Counted from the first letter of the stretch, positions 40,646-50,322 are shown. The stretch: DNA of 64,000 nucleotides from Flavobacterium salmonis (GCF_903819435.1 NZ_CAIJDP010000052.1:33555-97554); one strand, 5' to 3'. Numbers and translations are program-made. The notes: a model not told the origin generated them from the sequence alone.

Positions 40646-40706
40646 AATCGGATTTTATTAAAAAAATATTTTAACATTGAAATTGTTATTTTTTATAAAT
40701 CCGATT
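40646..40706. promoter_or_regulatory. Inverted repeat upstream of the GntR-type regulator
   Basis: AATCGGATTT (40646-40655) and AAATCCGATT (40697-40706) form a perfect 10-bp inverted pair 41 bp apart in the regulator's promoter region. Candidate operator halves for autoregulation by the GntR-type protein. Confidence 0.45.
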
Positions 40707-40746
40707 TTCTCTGTTTTAAATTATGATTTTGTTAAAAAATTTCAGA

Positions 40747-40758
40747 ACAACCCGTTGT
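40747..40758. promoter_or_regulatory. LacI-type operator G (gntR-xylBA promoter), variant
   Basis: ACAACCCGTTGT, with perfect 5-bp arms around CC. It matches 10 of 12 positions of the operator found elsewhere in the locus. It lies 137 bp upstream of the GntR-type gene. It may bind the LacI protein or the GntR protein. Confidence 0.45.
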
Positions 40759-40783
40759 GGTTTGCTTGAAATTTTTTTTATGT

Positions 40784-41812
40784 TTATTTCTCTTTTTTAT
40801 CATAAGGATCAATCGTAACAATCGAACCATCAGCATTGTATTCAATTTTGGTTACTTTGATAGATCTTAAATGCGTTACTCCTTTTGAAAGACTTGAATC
40901 ATGATAAAATAAATACCATTCGTTCTCTATCTCACAAACAGAGTGATGAGAAGTCCATCCAATTACCGGATTCAGAATTCTTCCTTTATATGTAAAAGGC
41001 CCATATGGAGTATCTCCTATTGCGTAACATATAAAATGTGTGTCTCCTGTTGAATATGAAAAATAATATTTATCGTTGTATTTGTGTACCCACGAAGCTT
41101 CGAAAAAACGACGATCATTGTCACCCGCTAATAAAACTGCTCCGTTTTCATCCAGAATCTGAATCTCTTTTGGTTCTTCTGCAAACTCTTTCATGTCATC
41201 AGAAAGTAAAGCTACAATTGGTCCTAATGCAGGTTCATTTGAAGATGGTTCTTCATTTTGCTCATCGTATTTATTGTTTCGGTACTTCTGAAGCTGACCG
41301 CCCCAAATGCCGCCAAAATACATATAATGCTTTCCGTCATTATCTTCAAAAACAGCTGGATCAATAGTATAACTTCCTTTGATTGCTTCCGGTTCCGGTG
41401 TAAAAGGACCAGTTGGCGAATCGCTGATCGCTACCCCAATCTGAAAAATTCCGTTGGCACGTTTGGCTGGAAAATATAAATAATATTTCCCGTTTTTACA
41501 TGCGGCGTCTGGCGCCCACATCTGTCTTTCTGCCCACGGCACATCGTCTACATGTAAAGCAAGACCATTATCTACAGCCTCGGCATTTACATTTTCCATC
41601 GAAATAACATGATAATCTTCCATTCCGAAATGATCTCCATTGTCATTAAAAGGAATTCCGGCATCAATATCATGAGACGGATAAATATATATTTTTCCAT
41701 TAAAAACATGCGCTGATGGATCAGCGGTATACATATGATTTATCAATGGATTCGAGATTGCTCGTTTATCTAACTCTAAAAAGTCAATATTTTCAATACT
41801 ATCTTCAGGCAT
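40784..41812 (-). CDS. Cytoplasmic GH43 beta-xylosidase/arabinofuranosidase
   Basis: A 342-aa single-domain GH43 enzyme without a signal peptide, so it acts in the cytoplasm. The catalytic residues are visible: Asp31 (YTADPSAHV), Asp151 (YTIDPAVFEDNDG) and Glu238 (RRFFEASWVHKY). It starts 32 bp after the symporter gene, so import of xylobiose or similar oligomers and their hydrolysis to xylose are probably co-expressed. The compact one-domain form with HDIDAGIPFNDNGD is typical of intracellular GH43 members in Bacteroidota xylan loci. Confidence 0.9.
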   Translation of the reverse strand: MPEDSIENIDFLELDKRAISNPLINHMYTADPSAHVFNGKIYIYPSHDIDAGIPFNDNGDHFGMEDYHVISMENVNAEAVDNGLALHVDDVPWAERQMWAPDAACKNGKYYLYFPAKRANGIFQIGVAISDSPTGPFTPEPEAIKGSYTIDPAVFEDNDGKHYMYFGGIWGGQLQKYRNNKYDEQNEEPSSNEPALGPIVALLSDDMKEFAEEPKEIQILDENGAVLLAGDNDRRFFEASWVHKYNDKYYFSYSTGDTHFICYAIGDTPYGPFTYKGRILNPVIGWTSHHSVCEIENEWYLFYHDSSLSKGVTHLRSIKVTKIEYNADGSIVTIDPYDKKEK

Positions 41813-41844
41813 TTTTTTTCAGGTTTTTTAATTTTTAAAATAAG

Positions 41845-43278
41845 CTAGGCTCTTCGTTCTTTTAAATCCGATTCAATTTGGACTTCCATTTTCTTGTCGA
41901 TTTTGTAGAAAAATAATAATGTAACTCCAATCAGAAAAGGGATTGATGGGAAAACACTTACTAGTAATTTTATCCCATTAATCGCAATATCAGATTGTAC
42001 GGCTGCATTTGGAACATAATCAAAGTGCCCTAACAATGAAGTTGTTAAAGCTCCCCCAATACTCAATCCTGCTTTTAAACCGACCATCATAGCAGAGAAT
42101 ATAATCGCAGTTGCACGACGGTTATTTAACCATTCTGAATAATCGGCAACATCGGCAATCATCGCCCATAAAATTGGAATTGTAATTCCGTAGAAAAATC
42201 CATGTAGAATTTGAGAGAAAAAAATAAAGCTGATTGATTTTGAAGAGAAGAAATAGAAAGCCAAAATAAATAAGGTTGAGACAAATAAAAAGGAACCAAA
42301 TATGTTTCGTTTACCATATTTATCTGCTAATCTTTTTGATAAAGTGATTCCGAGAATCATGAAAATAATTCCGCCGGCATTAAACAAGCCAAACCCGGCT
42401 GCAATAGGATCATTACCAAACTGATTCAATCCGATACTTGCTAAACCATCTAAAATAGGCTGAATAAAAATCGCCAGTTGTTGCTTGTCTACATAATTTT
42501 CGAAATAATAAACATACGAACCACCTTTCATTGCTAATGTAATAAAGACTAAAGTCGTCAATGACAACATGATTACCCATGGTTTATTTTTCATTAAATC
42601 GGCTAAATCTTCTTTAACACTTGACTTTTGCTCCGGTTTGGGAACGATGCGTTCTTTGGTCGTGAAAAAAGTAATCAAAAGCATTATAGTTCCGATAATA
42701 GCCAGAACGGTCATTACTTTTTCAATACCAACAGCTTTATCGCCATTTCCGGCACTTTTTATAATTCCTAGCATAAATACCTGCACGAAAAACTGCGCAA
42801 ACATTACGGCAACAAACCGATAAGACGACAAACTATTGCGTTCGCCCATATCACCCGTAATTACGCCACTCAAAGCAGAATAAGGCAGATTGTTACTCGC
42901 ATAAAACAATAATAAAAAAGTATACGTTACCACCGCATAAATCACTTTACCGTGATAAGCAAAATTAGGCGTTGTAAAAGCCAGTAAAGCGATTACACCC
43001 AAAGGTACTGCAGTCCATAAAATCCACGGTCTGAATTTTCCCCATTTGGTACTGGTCCTGTCAGCCAAAACACCAATAATAGGATTAAAAACAAATGCTG
43101 CAATCAAACCAACAACCAACATAATAATAGAAGAATCTGTAGGCGATAATCCGTAGATGTCTGTATAAAAATAAGCCAGGTAAGTCATCAGGGTCTGAAA
43201 GACTAAATTTGCCGCAAGGTCGCCTAAGCTATATCCAATTTTTTCTTTTATGGATAGTTTTTGAGTATTAAGATTCAT
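41845..43278 (-). CDS. GPH-family pentoside:cation symporter (XynT/XylP-like)
   Basis: A 477-aa inner-membrane transporter with about 12 membrane helices. It shows features of the glycoside-pentoside-hexuronide:cation symporter family: KIGYSLGDLAANLVFQTLMTYL at the N-terminus, ADRTSTKWGKFRPWILW in loop 2-3, and MIADVADYSEWLNNRRATAI in the second half. It should carry xylobiose, xylo-oligosaccharides or xylose into the cytoplasm, where the GH43 enzyme encoded 32 bp downstream acts. Two LacI-type sites precede it. Confidence 0.9.
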   Translation of the reverse strand: MNLNTQKLSIKEKIGYSLGDLAANLVFQTLMTYLAYFYTDIYGLSPTDSSIIMLVVGLIAAFVFNPIIGVLADRTSTKWGKFRPWILWTAVPLGVIALLAFTTPNFAYHGKVIYAVVTYTFLLLFYASNNLPYSALSGVITGDMGERNSLSSYRFVAVMFAQFFVQVFMLGIIKSAGNGDKAVGIEKVMTVLAIIGTIMLLITFFTTKERIVPKPEQKSSVKEDLADLMKNKPWVIMLSLTTLVFITLAMKGGSYVYYFENYVDKQQLAIFIQPILDGLASIGLNQFGNDPIAAGFGLFNAGGIIFMILGITLSKRLADKYGKRNIFGSFLFVSTLFILAFYFFSSKSISFIFFSQILHGFFYGITIPILWAMIADVADYSEWLNNRRATAIIFSAMMVGLKAGLSIGGALTTSLLGHFDYVPNAAVQSDIAINGIKLLVSVFPSIPFLIGVTLLFFYKIDKKMEVQIESDLKERRA

Positions 43279-43366
43279 TATTTGTTTGGTATTAATTTTA
43301 TTTAAATTAATTTCTCTTTTTTAGATTTAATAGTTTATAATCATATCAAAAATTACAGTAATAAAA

Positions 43367-43378
43367 ACAATCGGTTGT
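43367..43378. promoter_or_regulatory. LacI-type operator C (symporter promoter)
   Basis: ACAATCGGTTGT, identical to operator A. On the - strand a -7-like box TATCTTTA (43380-43387) lies directly upstream, so the operator would cover the transcription start. Confidence 0.7.
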
Positions 43379-43440
43379 GTAAAGATATGTAAAAAAAACA
43401 ATCAGCAACTTATTTTTAATTAATTTGATTATAATAAAAA

Positions 43441-43452
43441 CCATTCGGTTGC
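43441..43452. promoter_or_regulatory. LacI-type operator D (symporter promoter), degenerate
   Basis: CCATTCGGTTGC matches 9 of 12 positions of the consensus and keeps the TCGGTTG core. It lies 74 bp upstream of operator C and could be a second, weaker site. Confidence 0.4.
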
Positions 43453-43482
43453 ATTCTTAGCAAAAAAAAAGATGTTACACGT

Positions 43483-44583
43483 TTATTTTTTTTCTTTTAA
43501 TTTAATTATACTGCTATACGACTTTTTATATTTTAAATTTTTATCAAATAATAACGGATAATTCGTACGACCTTTTATAGGCCAGTCATTTAGCCAGGAT
43601 TGCCCATCATAAACGCCCCAAAAAGTAATACGGCTAATTTTATCTTTATGCTTAAGAAATAATTTAAAAATATCTTCATAACGCTTCGCCAGCTGTGTCT
43701 GAACAGCATCGGGAAGTTTTTCAGTATACGGATTCATTTTGGCACTTCCTTCAAAATTCTGATTGACATCTGCGCCTTTTAGATCCCATGGATTTGGTAA
43801 AACTGTAATGTCTAATTCTGTAAAAGCGACTTTTAAACCTAGAGCCGAGTAAGCCAAAATACTTTCTTCAATTTCTTTTATCGAAGGGCTTTCCAAACGC
43901 CAATGTGCCTGGATACCCACACCATCAACCTTTCCTCCTCCGGCTTTTACTTTTTTGATTAAATCAATTGTGCCTTGTCTTTTTGCTGGAGCTTCATTGT
44001 TATAATCGTTATAATACAAGTCTACTTTTGGATCGGCTGCTGCCGCTAATTTAAAAGCATCAACCAAATATTGCTCTCCAAGTGTACTCAAAAAAACTGA
44101 TTTTCTTAAGGTTCCATCTTCGTTTAAAGCTTCATTTACAACATCCCACGAACCAATTCTTCCTTTGTATTTTGAAACGATCATTGTGATATGGTCTTTC
44201 ATAAAAGCTCTCATTTCTGCGCTGTCTTTGATTTTCGCCATCCAGGGAGCCAGTTGGCTGTGCCAGATTAAAGTATGACCATGAATAAACATTTTGTTTT
44301 TTTCTCCATAGGCTACAAATTTATCAGACATCGCAAAGTCATATTTGTCTTTTTGCGGATGTACAAACATCGACTTCATGATGTTTTCTGCCGTAATTGC
44401 ATTAAATTCTTTACGAATTAGTGCATCTTCATTAGCATTTTTTTCTTCGATTTGATTGGCATTCAAAGCCGTTCCGATATAAAAATCTTTTTTATAAGCG
44501 TCTTTCAAAGAAGTGTTCTGCGCTGTGCAGTTTACAATCAGCAATGTGGTTATTGCAAGTAAACAGGGTTTAATTAATTTCAT
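43483..44583 (-). CDS. GH10 endo-beta-1,4-xylanase lipoprotein
   Basis: A 366-aa GH10 enzyme with a type II signal peptide (LLIVNC, Cys19). The (beta/alpha)8 barrel shows ITAENIMKSMFVHP, HGHTLIWHSQ, acid/base Glu151 (SWDVVNEAL) and nucleophile Glu256 (VAFTELDI), followed by FWGVYDGQSWLNDWP. It cleaves the xylan backbone at an envelope membrane, either on the surface or in the periplasm. It is a single catalytic domain with no binding module. It follows uxuA by 151 bp and is the last gene of the aguA-uxuBA group. Confidence 0.95.
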   Translation of the reverse strand: MKLIKPCLLAITTLLIVNCTAQNTSLKDAYKKDFYIGTALNANQIEEKNANEDALIRKEFNAITAENIMKSMFVHPQKDKYDFAMSDKFVAYGEKNKMFIHGHTLIWHSQLAPWMAKIKDSAEMRAFMKDHITMIVSKYKGRIGSWDVVNEALNEDGTLRKSVFLSTLGEQYLVDAFKLAAAADPKVDLYYNDYNNEAPAKRQGTIDLIKKVKAGGGKVDGVGIQAHWRLESPSIKEIEESILAYSALGLKVAFTELDITVLPNPWDLKGADVNQNFEGSAKMNPYTEKLPDAVQTQLAKRYEDIFKLFLKHKDKISRITFWGVYDGQSWLNDWPIKGRTNYPLLFDKNLKYKKSYSSIIKLKEKK

Positions 44584-44734
44584 ACTTTTTTAGTTTTTGG
44601 ATGATAGTTATTTTTTATTTTGTAATTTTTTCATGAAAATTATAATCTGTTTATTTCCTAATTCAAAAAACATTATTATCGAACAAATTTTTTAGTCGTC
44701 AAAACATTAAAATCCAATTAAATTTATTATATTG

Positions 44735-45916
44735 TCAGTATTTAAAATTTTGAGGTTTATAAGCAATTCCCATTTCCAAACCTCTTAACTCGACAAGACT
44801 TTTTAATCTTCCTACTAAAAAATAACCTGGGTATGTTTCTGTTTTTACATCAACATCATGCAAAAAGCCATGATCAGGACGCATTGGTAAACTCACTTTT
44901 CTTTTATTCATCAACAAAAGCACTTTTTCAATAATGATTTCCTTTTTGGTATCTGCTCCTAAATGGGCAGATTCTCTAAAAATGTTTTCGCTTTCGCGGA
45001 ATGTATTTCGTAAGTGTAAAAAGTGAATTCGATCTCCGAAATCATCTATAATTTTCTCCAGATTGTTTTTTGGATCCGCTCCTAATGAGTCCGTGCAATA
45101 ACAAAGTCCATTTGCGTTTAAAGGCAAGGCTTCAAAAATTGCTTTAATATCTTTTTCTGTTGAAACAATTCGGGGCAAACCTAAAACCGAAAATGGCGAA
45201 TCATCAGGATGAATAGCCAATTTAGAGCCTAATTCTTCAGCAACGGGAGCAACTTCTGATAAAAAGTAAATCAGGTTTTCCCTTAGTTTATTATTGTCAA
45301 TTTCTGCATAATTATCTAATAAAGACAGAATCTGTTCAGCCGTAAAATTGATTTTACTACCCGGCAATCCTAATAAAACATTTTTAAAAAGTAATGCTTT
45401 TTCGTCTTCAGAAAGTTCATTTCCGTATACCAACGCATTTGCTTTTTCTTCATCAGAATAATCATTTTCAGCATTAGGTCTTTTCAATAAAAACACATCA
45501 AAATAAGTAAAAGCCAGCTTATTGAATAACAACGCTTTGCTTCCTTCTTCATTAATAAAATTATGATTCGTTCGAACACAGTCCAGAATCGGCATAAAAT
45601 TATACGTGATGATTTTAATACCGCAGTCCGCCAAATTCTTTAAACTGATTTTATAATTTTCAATGTATTGCAAATAATCTCCGGTAGCCCGTTTTATTTC
45701 TTCATGAACTGGCAGACTTTCCACAACAGACCACTCCAAGCCAGCTTCTTTGATAATTTGCTGTCTTTCTTTAATACCTTCAATTGACCAGATTTCCCCA
45801 ACGGGAATTTGATGCAAAGCGGTTACAATTCCGGTTGCGCCGGCCTGCTTGATGTCTCTTAAAGTAACATTATCCTGAGGGCCAAACCAACGCATGGTTT
45901 GTTGCATTTTTATCAT
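44735..45916 (-). CDS. uxuA: Mannonate dehydratase
   Basis: A 393-aa cytoplasmic enzyme: MRWFGPQDNVTLRDIKQAGATGIVTALH, GLEWSVVESLPVHEEIK, AIHPDDSPFSVLGLPRI, LCYCTDSLGADP and MRPDHGFLHD are standard UxuA blocks with the metal-binding His and Asp. It dehydrates D-mannonate to 2-keto-3-deoxygluconate in glucuronate breakdown, the route for the acid released by GH67 and GH115. The preceding gene of the same pathway (uxuB-like) is broken. No uxaC or kdgK/kdgA gene is visible here. Confidence 0.95.
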   Translation of the reverse strand: MIKMQQTMRWFGPQDNVTLRDIKQAGATGIVTALHQIPVGEIWSIEGIKERQQIIKEAGLEWSVVESLPVHEEIKRATGDYLQYIENYKISLKNLADCGIKIITYNFMPILDCVRTNHNFINEEGSKALLFNKLAFTYFDVFLLKRPNAENDYSDEEKANALVYGNELSEDEKALLFKNVLLGLPGSKINFTAEQILSLLDNYAEIDNNKLRENLIYFLSEVAPVAEELGSKLAIHPDDSPFSVLGLPRIVSTEKDIKAIFEALPLNANGLCYCTDSLGADPKNNLEKIIDDFGDRIHFLHLRNTFRESENIFRESAHLGADTKKEIIIEKVLLLMNKRKVSLPMRPDHGFLHDVDVKTETYPGYFLVGRLKSLVELRGLEMGIAYKPQNFKY

Positions 45917-45933
45917 GATATTCTTCTTTTCAA

Positions 45934-46671
45934 TTAAAACCCAATACTGTTTCCGCCATCAACTGGTAAAACGGTTCCGGTTGTATATTTTGATTCGCTT
46001 AAAGCGAAATAATAAACGGCATCTGCAATATCCGAAGGTTCGCCTAAGAATCCCATTGGCGTTCTGCCAAGCACTTTATTTTTTCTTTCGGGATCGTTAT
46101 CAAGTGCCGTAGAAGACATTTTTGTTTTGATAAATCCCCGGGCGATACAGTTTACACGAACTCCAAACGGAGCCAAATCAACCGCCATTGCCCTGGTCAT
46201 CGATTCGATTGCTCCTTTACTTGCCGAATATGCAATTACCTTCGGAATACCATATTGTGATGCCATCGGACTGATATTTATAATGCTTCCTCCTCCATTT
46301 TCTTTCATGTTTTTTACAACCGCTTTGCTAACTGCAAAAAACACTTAAAAGATTAGTATGGATTACCTATAAAAAATCTTCATCTGTAACATCCAGAAAC
46401 TCTTTTTTAAGATTGATTCCAGCGTTATTTACTAAAATGTCAATTTGATTTTGTTTACTTATATTCTCAATCATGAACGGAATTCCTGCAAGATTATTTA
46501 AATCGTAAATCACAGGAATTGCATTTGGCCCTATTTCTTTACACGCATCTTCTGTCTTCTCTTTTGATCTTCCTATTATATAGGTTTTGATTCCGTTATC
46601 ACAAGTTTCTTTGCTGTTGCAAAACTCAAACCCGAATTCCCTCCGGTTACAATTGCTGTTTTTGTTCTCAT
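45934..46671 (-). pseudogene. uxuB: Broken SDR-type D-mannonate oxidoreductase (uxuB-like)
   Basis: The frame starts at the ATG at 46669-46671 and shows the Rossmann TGGNSG motif, but the complete SDR protein needs three corrections: a missing base near 46602-46606, an in-frame TAG at 46367-46369 (after DEDFL), and a frame change at the six-A run 46336-46341. With these, NNAG and the catalytic YSASK segment follow in order to the C-terminal GTVLPVDGGNSIGF. The last 136 codons (45934-46344) remain open from a GTG. Position between aguA and uxuA suggests fructuronate reductase (mannonate forming). Assignment to UxuB rests on context; a related SDR is possible. Confidence 0.85.
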
Positions 46672-46689
46672 ATTTTTTAATTTCAATAT

Positions 46690-48846
46690 TTAATTTCCCG
46701 GTGCAAAAGGGAATTTTAAGGATTGAAAATAGCCTAAAGTTTGTGTTGGTTTGGCTACGCCAACTGGCAATTCTTTATCTGAATATTGTTGGAAATAAAT
46801 CAAGCACGCATCTCGCCACCATTTTGCTTCTTTATACTGAATTTCTAATAACATTTGTACTTCTTTGAAACGCTCGGCATCAACAAATTTTTCGCTTTTA
46901 TTCCAAACGGTCTGCATGTCTTTTACCTGATTCACGCCTTCCTGATATTTCATAGCCAAACCATTCCACAGCGTCTGTCCGTTTTTCAATTTATAATCCC
47001 AGGAAACATGATGAAACCATAGTAAATCCTTCTCCGGACAGGTTTCTAAATTATCAAAAATTTTGGCTACTTCCGGTGCATATTGCAATGTGGCATTTGT
47101 TCCGGTTTTTGAACGGTCGAAACCAATTCCTTTTTTATCTGCTTTGTGATAATATACCGGATTCCATTCTGGTCGCGACAAATTTGAAACCCATGGTCCC
47201 GGACCGTAATGATGACCGGTATCCATAATATGATGCAAACCAAGGGGCGTCATGTAATTGACAACCGCTTCACGAGATTCCATCATCATTTCTTTTACTG
47301 GCTTAATGAAATTTTCATCATTAGAGAAAGTACATCTCAACCATTCATCAGCAATAACTTCTGCATCTAAATTTGGATTCCATGCCAATCTTCCAAAGCC
47401 ATACCAATTCGCCTGCGCAAAAGGATGACCGGTCCAGTTTAAATCATTTCCGATGTTAGAAACTCCGGCAATTCCTGTCAATTTTGTTTTTGTTAAAGTA
47501 CCGTCAATCACTTTGGCAACGGTAGTACCTTTTCCTTTTTGATAGGTATCTGATTCTAAAACTTCCTGAAATAATTTTGGAAGAAAAACTAAATGTGTAC
47601 TGAATCCTAAATATTCCTGTGTAATTTGAAACTCCATCATCAAAGGTGTTTTCGGCATCGCACCAAACATTGGGTGAAAAGGTTCACGTGGCTGAAAATC
47701 GATCGCCCCGTTTTTTACCTGAACGATTACATTGTCTTTAAATTTTCCATCGTACGGCACAAATTCGGCATAAGCTTGTTTTGCACGATCATTGGCATCA
47801 TGTTCTGAATATACAAAAGCGCGCCACATAATTACACCACCAAAAGGCCCAACGGCATCGGCCAGCATATTGGCTCCGTCAACATGATCTCTTCCATAAT
47901 TTTGCGGGCCGGGTTGGCCTTCTGAATTTGCTTTTACCAAAAATCCACCAAAATCCGGGATTTTTTTATAAATTTCTTTTGCTTTATTTTTCCACCAATT
48001 CGCTACGTCTACATCTTTTGGATCTGCCGTTTTTAAACCTCCAATTTCAATTGGCGCTGAGAAACGAGCAGTTAAATATACTTTTATTCCGTAGGGTCTA
48101 AATACGTTTGCTAAGGCTTCTACTTTTTCTAAATATTGAGGCGTTAAGATTAGGGCGTTAGCATTTACATTCGTTAAAACGGTTCCATTAATTCCAATTG
48201 ACGCATTTGCTCTTGCGTAATCTATATAACGCTGATCGATAAAATCGGGTAATTTTTGCCAGTTCCATAAAGAGAAACCAGCGTAACCGCGTTCGACAGT
48301 TCGGTCTAAATTATCCCAGTGATTTAAAATCCGAATATTCGTTTTTGGTGCATCAACAATGTTTAAATTTTTGATGGATTTATTCATTTGAATCAATCTT
48401 AGAAAACTATAAACTCCGTATAAAACGCCGACCTCTTTTTTACCCGTAATAATAATTTGATTTTTTCCTTTTAATAAAATCGATTTGATGATAAACCCTT
48501 CATCATTGATCTGATCAAAATTTCCAATTTCCTTTTGAATTTCAGAACTCAGTAATTCTTTAGAACCAATAATGATATTTCGATCTCCTTCTATTTTTGA
48601 TTTAACGCTGATTGTTTTTCCTACCATTTCAGTCCATCCGGATTCTAATTCTTTGGAAGCGATTTTTGAAGTTTCAGAATTTCCCAAAGAAACAATTCCC
48701 TGAACATCCGACACATATTTTGAAACCAATTCTGCATTCGTCTTCTTATCATATTGAAGCCATAATTTATAATCTTTTTGAGAAAATACTGAGAAAGAAG
48801 CTGCAAAAAAAATAATTGAACTAAGGAAATTTTTTATATTGTACAT
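46690..48846 (-). CDS. aguA: GH67 alpha-glucuronidase
   Basis: A 718-aa GH67 enzyme with an N-terminal signal peptide (cleavage near FSQ, residue 23). Signature segments are RILNHWDNLDRTVERGYAG, GINGTVLTNVNA, and the active-site residues Glu309 (KANSEGQPGPQ), Asp383 (AIDFQPREP) and Glu411 (ITQEYLG), with spacing as in characterised members. It releases (4-O-methyl)glucuronic acid from the non-reducing end of aldouronic acids produced by GH10 and GH30. It starts the aguA-uxuB-uxuA-GH10 group; a LacI-type operator lies 113 bp upstream. Confidence 0.95.
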   Translation of the reverse strand: MYNIKNFLSSIIFFAASFSVFSQKDYKLWLQYDKKTNAELVSKYVSDVQGIVSLGNSETSKIASKELESGWTEMVGKTISVKSKIEGDRNIIIGSKELLSSEIQKEIGNFDQINDEGFIIKSILLKGKNQIIITGKKEVGVLYGVYSFLRLIQMNKSIKNLNIVDAPKTNIRILNHWDNLDRTVERGYAGFSLWNWQKLPDFIDQRYIDYARANASIGINGTVLTNVNANALILTPQYLEKVEALANVFRPYGIKVYLTARFSAPIEIGGLKTADPKDVDVANWWKNKAKEIYKKIPDFGGFLVKANSEGQPGPQNYGRDHVDGANMLADAVGPFGGVIMWRAFVYSEHDANDRAKQAYAEFVPYDGKFKDNVIVQVKNGAIDFQPREPFHPMFGAMPKTPLMMEFQITQEYLGFSTHLVFLPKLFQEVLESDTYQKGKGTTVAKVIDGTLTKTKLTGIAGVSNIGNDLNWTGHPFAQANWYGFGRLAWNPNLDAEVIADEWLRCTFSNDENFIKPVKEMMMESREAVVNYMTPLGLHHIMDTGHHYGPGPWVSNLSRPEWNPVYYHKADKKGIGFDRSKTGTNATLQYAPEVAKIFDNLETCPEKDLLWFHHVSWDYKLKNGQTLWNGLAMKYQEGVNQVKDMQTVWNKSEKFVDAERFKEVQMLLEIQYKEAKWWRDACLIYFQQYSDKELPVGVAKPTQTLGYFQSLKFPFAPGN

Positions 48847-48958
48847 AATCTCTATTATTCTGCTATTTATGAATTAAGAATTAGCTATTGATTTAATTAA
48901 AAAATGAATATTTTTTAATTAAATGCTAAAAAATGCAATTAAAAACATTAAATAATTT

Positions 48959-48970
48959 GCAATCGGTTGT
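48959..48970. promoter_or_regulatory. LacI-type operator E (aguA promoter)
   Basis: GCAATCGGTTGT, identical to operator B. A weak -7-like sequence (TAAATTTTG on the - strand, 48980-48988) lies about 9 bp upstream, so the operator would fall at the transcription start. Confidence 0.65.
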
Positions 48971-49060
48971 GCTAAAATACAAAATTTAAGTTATAAACAA
49001 ATAAAATTGTATTTTTGATTCAAAATACAATTAGAAGATATGAAATATGTACCACATAAA

Positions 49061-49092
49061 AAAACCTGTTAAAAAGATTGATAACAGGTTTT
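49061..49092 (-). terminator. Terminator of the lacI gene
   Basis: A perfect 10-bp stem (AAAACCTGTT / AACAGGTTTT) with a 12-nt loop. On the - strand it runs into TTTTTTTATG. It lies 22 bp after the lacI stop and isolates lacI from aguA. Confidence 0.8.
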
Positions 49093-49114
49093 CTAAAATA
49101 ACAATAAATAAAAG

Positions 49115-50146
49115 TTATATCCTCTTAGAAGATTCTCGTATCACTACGTGAGTGTTTAAAAATGTAATTTCCTTTGCATCTTCTTCCGTAACAAATTTTA
49201 GATTTTTGATAACTAAATCGGCAGCGGCTTTACCCATGTTTTCTGCCGGGTGAGTTACAGTAGAGATATTCGGTTCAATAATTTCTGATATGGGATCATT
49301 ATTAAAACCGATAACAGCAAACTCTTTTGGTACCTTAACGCCTCTTTTTTTAGCAGTTTGTACTGCACTGACGGCCAGTATATCACCAGGTGCAAAAAGA
49401 CCATCTGGAACCAATTTCAAATCAAATAATTTATTACATGCTTTTACACCTTCTTCATATGTCATCTGTTCTAAACTAATAATAATATCTTCATCAATTG
49501 GTATTTCATATTCCAAAAGAGCATCCATGTACCCTCTTTTTCTCTCATTATATAAGGTTCCAAACTCTGATCCAGCAGTTAAATGCGCAATCCTTCTACA
49601 CCCTTGTTCTAAAAGATGTTTCGTCGCTTTATAACCCGCTAAATAGTTATTAATTACCACACGAAAGGTATCATAATCCTTCGGTACCCTATCAACAAAT
49701 ACCAAAGGAATATTATTATTTGAAAACTGTTTAAAATGGGTAGTATCTTTTGTTTGCATTGCTAATGAGCAAATGACTCCGCATACCCTATTACTGTATA
49801 AAGATTGTGCCATCCCAACTTCCATTTCATAAGAATCATGTGACTGCATAATGATAACTGAATAACCAGATTTTTGAGCGGTAACTTCAATACCACTTAT
49901 TAAAGAAGATAAAAAAGGTTGCGTTACAGTAGGAATTAAAATGCCAATGGTTGTAGATTTATTACCACGTAGTCCAGCAGCCAAAGTATTGGGAACAAAG
50001 CCCATTTCTTTTGCTGTTTGTTTTACTTTTTTTGTGGTCTTTTCACTAATACTACGATGGTCTTTTAATGCTCTTGAAATTGTTGATGTAGCAAGATTTA
50101 GCTTATCAGCAATGTCGTAAATTGTAACATGTTTATGTTCTTCCAT
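49115..50146 (-). CDS. LacI-family transcriptional regulator of the xylan locus
   Basis: A 343-aa regulator. The N-terminal helix-turn-helix and hinge (VTIYDIADKLNLATSTISRAL, residues 7-27, continuing to about 60) and the periplasmic-binding-like effector domain (GILIPTVTQPFLSSLISGIE ... GFNNDPISEIIEPNISTV) define the LacI family. Members bind short near-palindromes with a central CG and are released or activated by a sugar ligand. The same 12-mer lies 177 bp upstream of its start and before three other units of the locus, so it is the best candidate for their control, including its own. The effector is unknown; a xylo-oligosaccharide, xylose or glucuronate derivative is likely. Confidence 0.92.
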   Translation of the reverse strand: MEEHKHVTIYDIADKLNLATSTISRALKDHRSISEKTTKKVKQTAKEMGFVPNTLAAGLRGNKSTTIGILIPTVTQPFLSSLISGIEVTAQKSGYSVIIMQSHDSYEMEVGMAQSLYSNRVCGVICSLAMQTKDTTHFKQFSNNNIPLVFVDRVPKDYDTFRVVINNYLAGYKATKHLLEQGCRRIAHLTAGSEFGTLYNERKRGYMDALLEYEIPIDEDIIISLEQMTYEEGVKACNKLFDLKLVPDGLFAPGDILAVSAVQTAKKRGVKVPKEFAVIGFNNDPISEIIEPNISTVTHPAENMGKAAADLVIKNLKFVTEEDAKEITFLNTHVVIRESSKRI

Positions 50147-50322
50147 GATTAAATATTAATATCAGTAAATATACTTATTTAAATGGTAGCAAAATTTCAT
50201 TTTTTCAATATTCCAATTGACATAAAAATATACAATAAAACTAAAATTTGTTTAAAAATTTTGTTTTTTTTTAAATATCCTCATAGATAATTTTTTTAAT
50301 CAAAAAAAGTCATTTTTTTTAC

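Noticed and set aside
40646..40706. Reading the 10-bp inverted repeat upstream of gntR as a terminator for the GH43 gene
   Set aside because: The loop would be 41 nt and no T-run follows; an operator pair is more plausible.
41038..41367. A 109-codon + strand frame inside the cytoplasmic GH43 gene
   Set aside because: Antisense to a well-supported GH43 coding region with all catalytic residues; no motif of its own.
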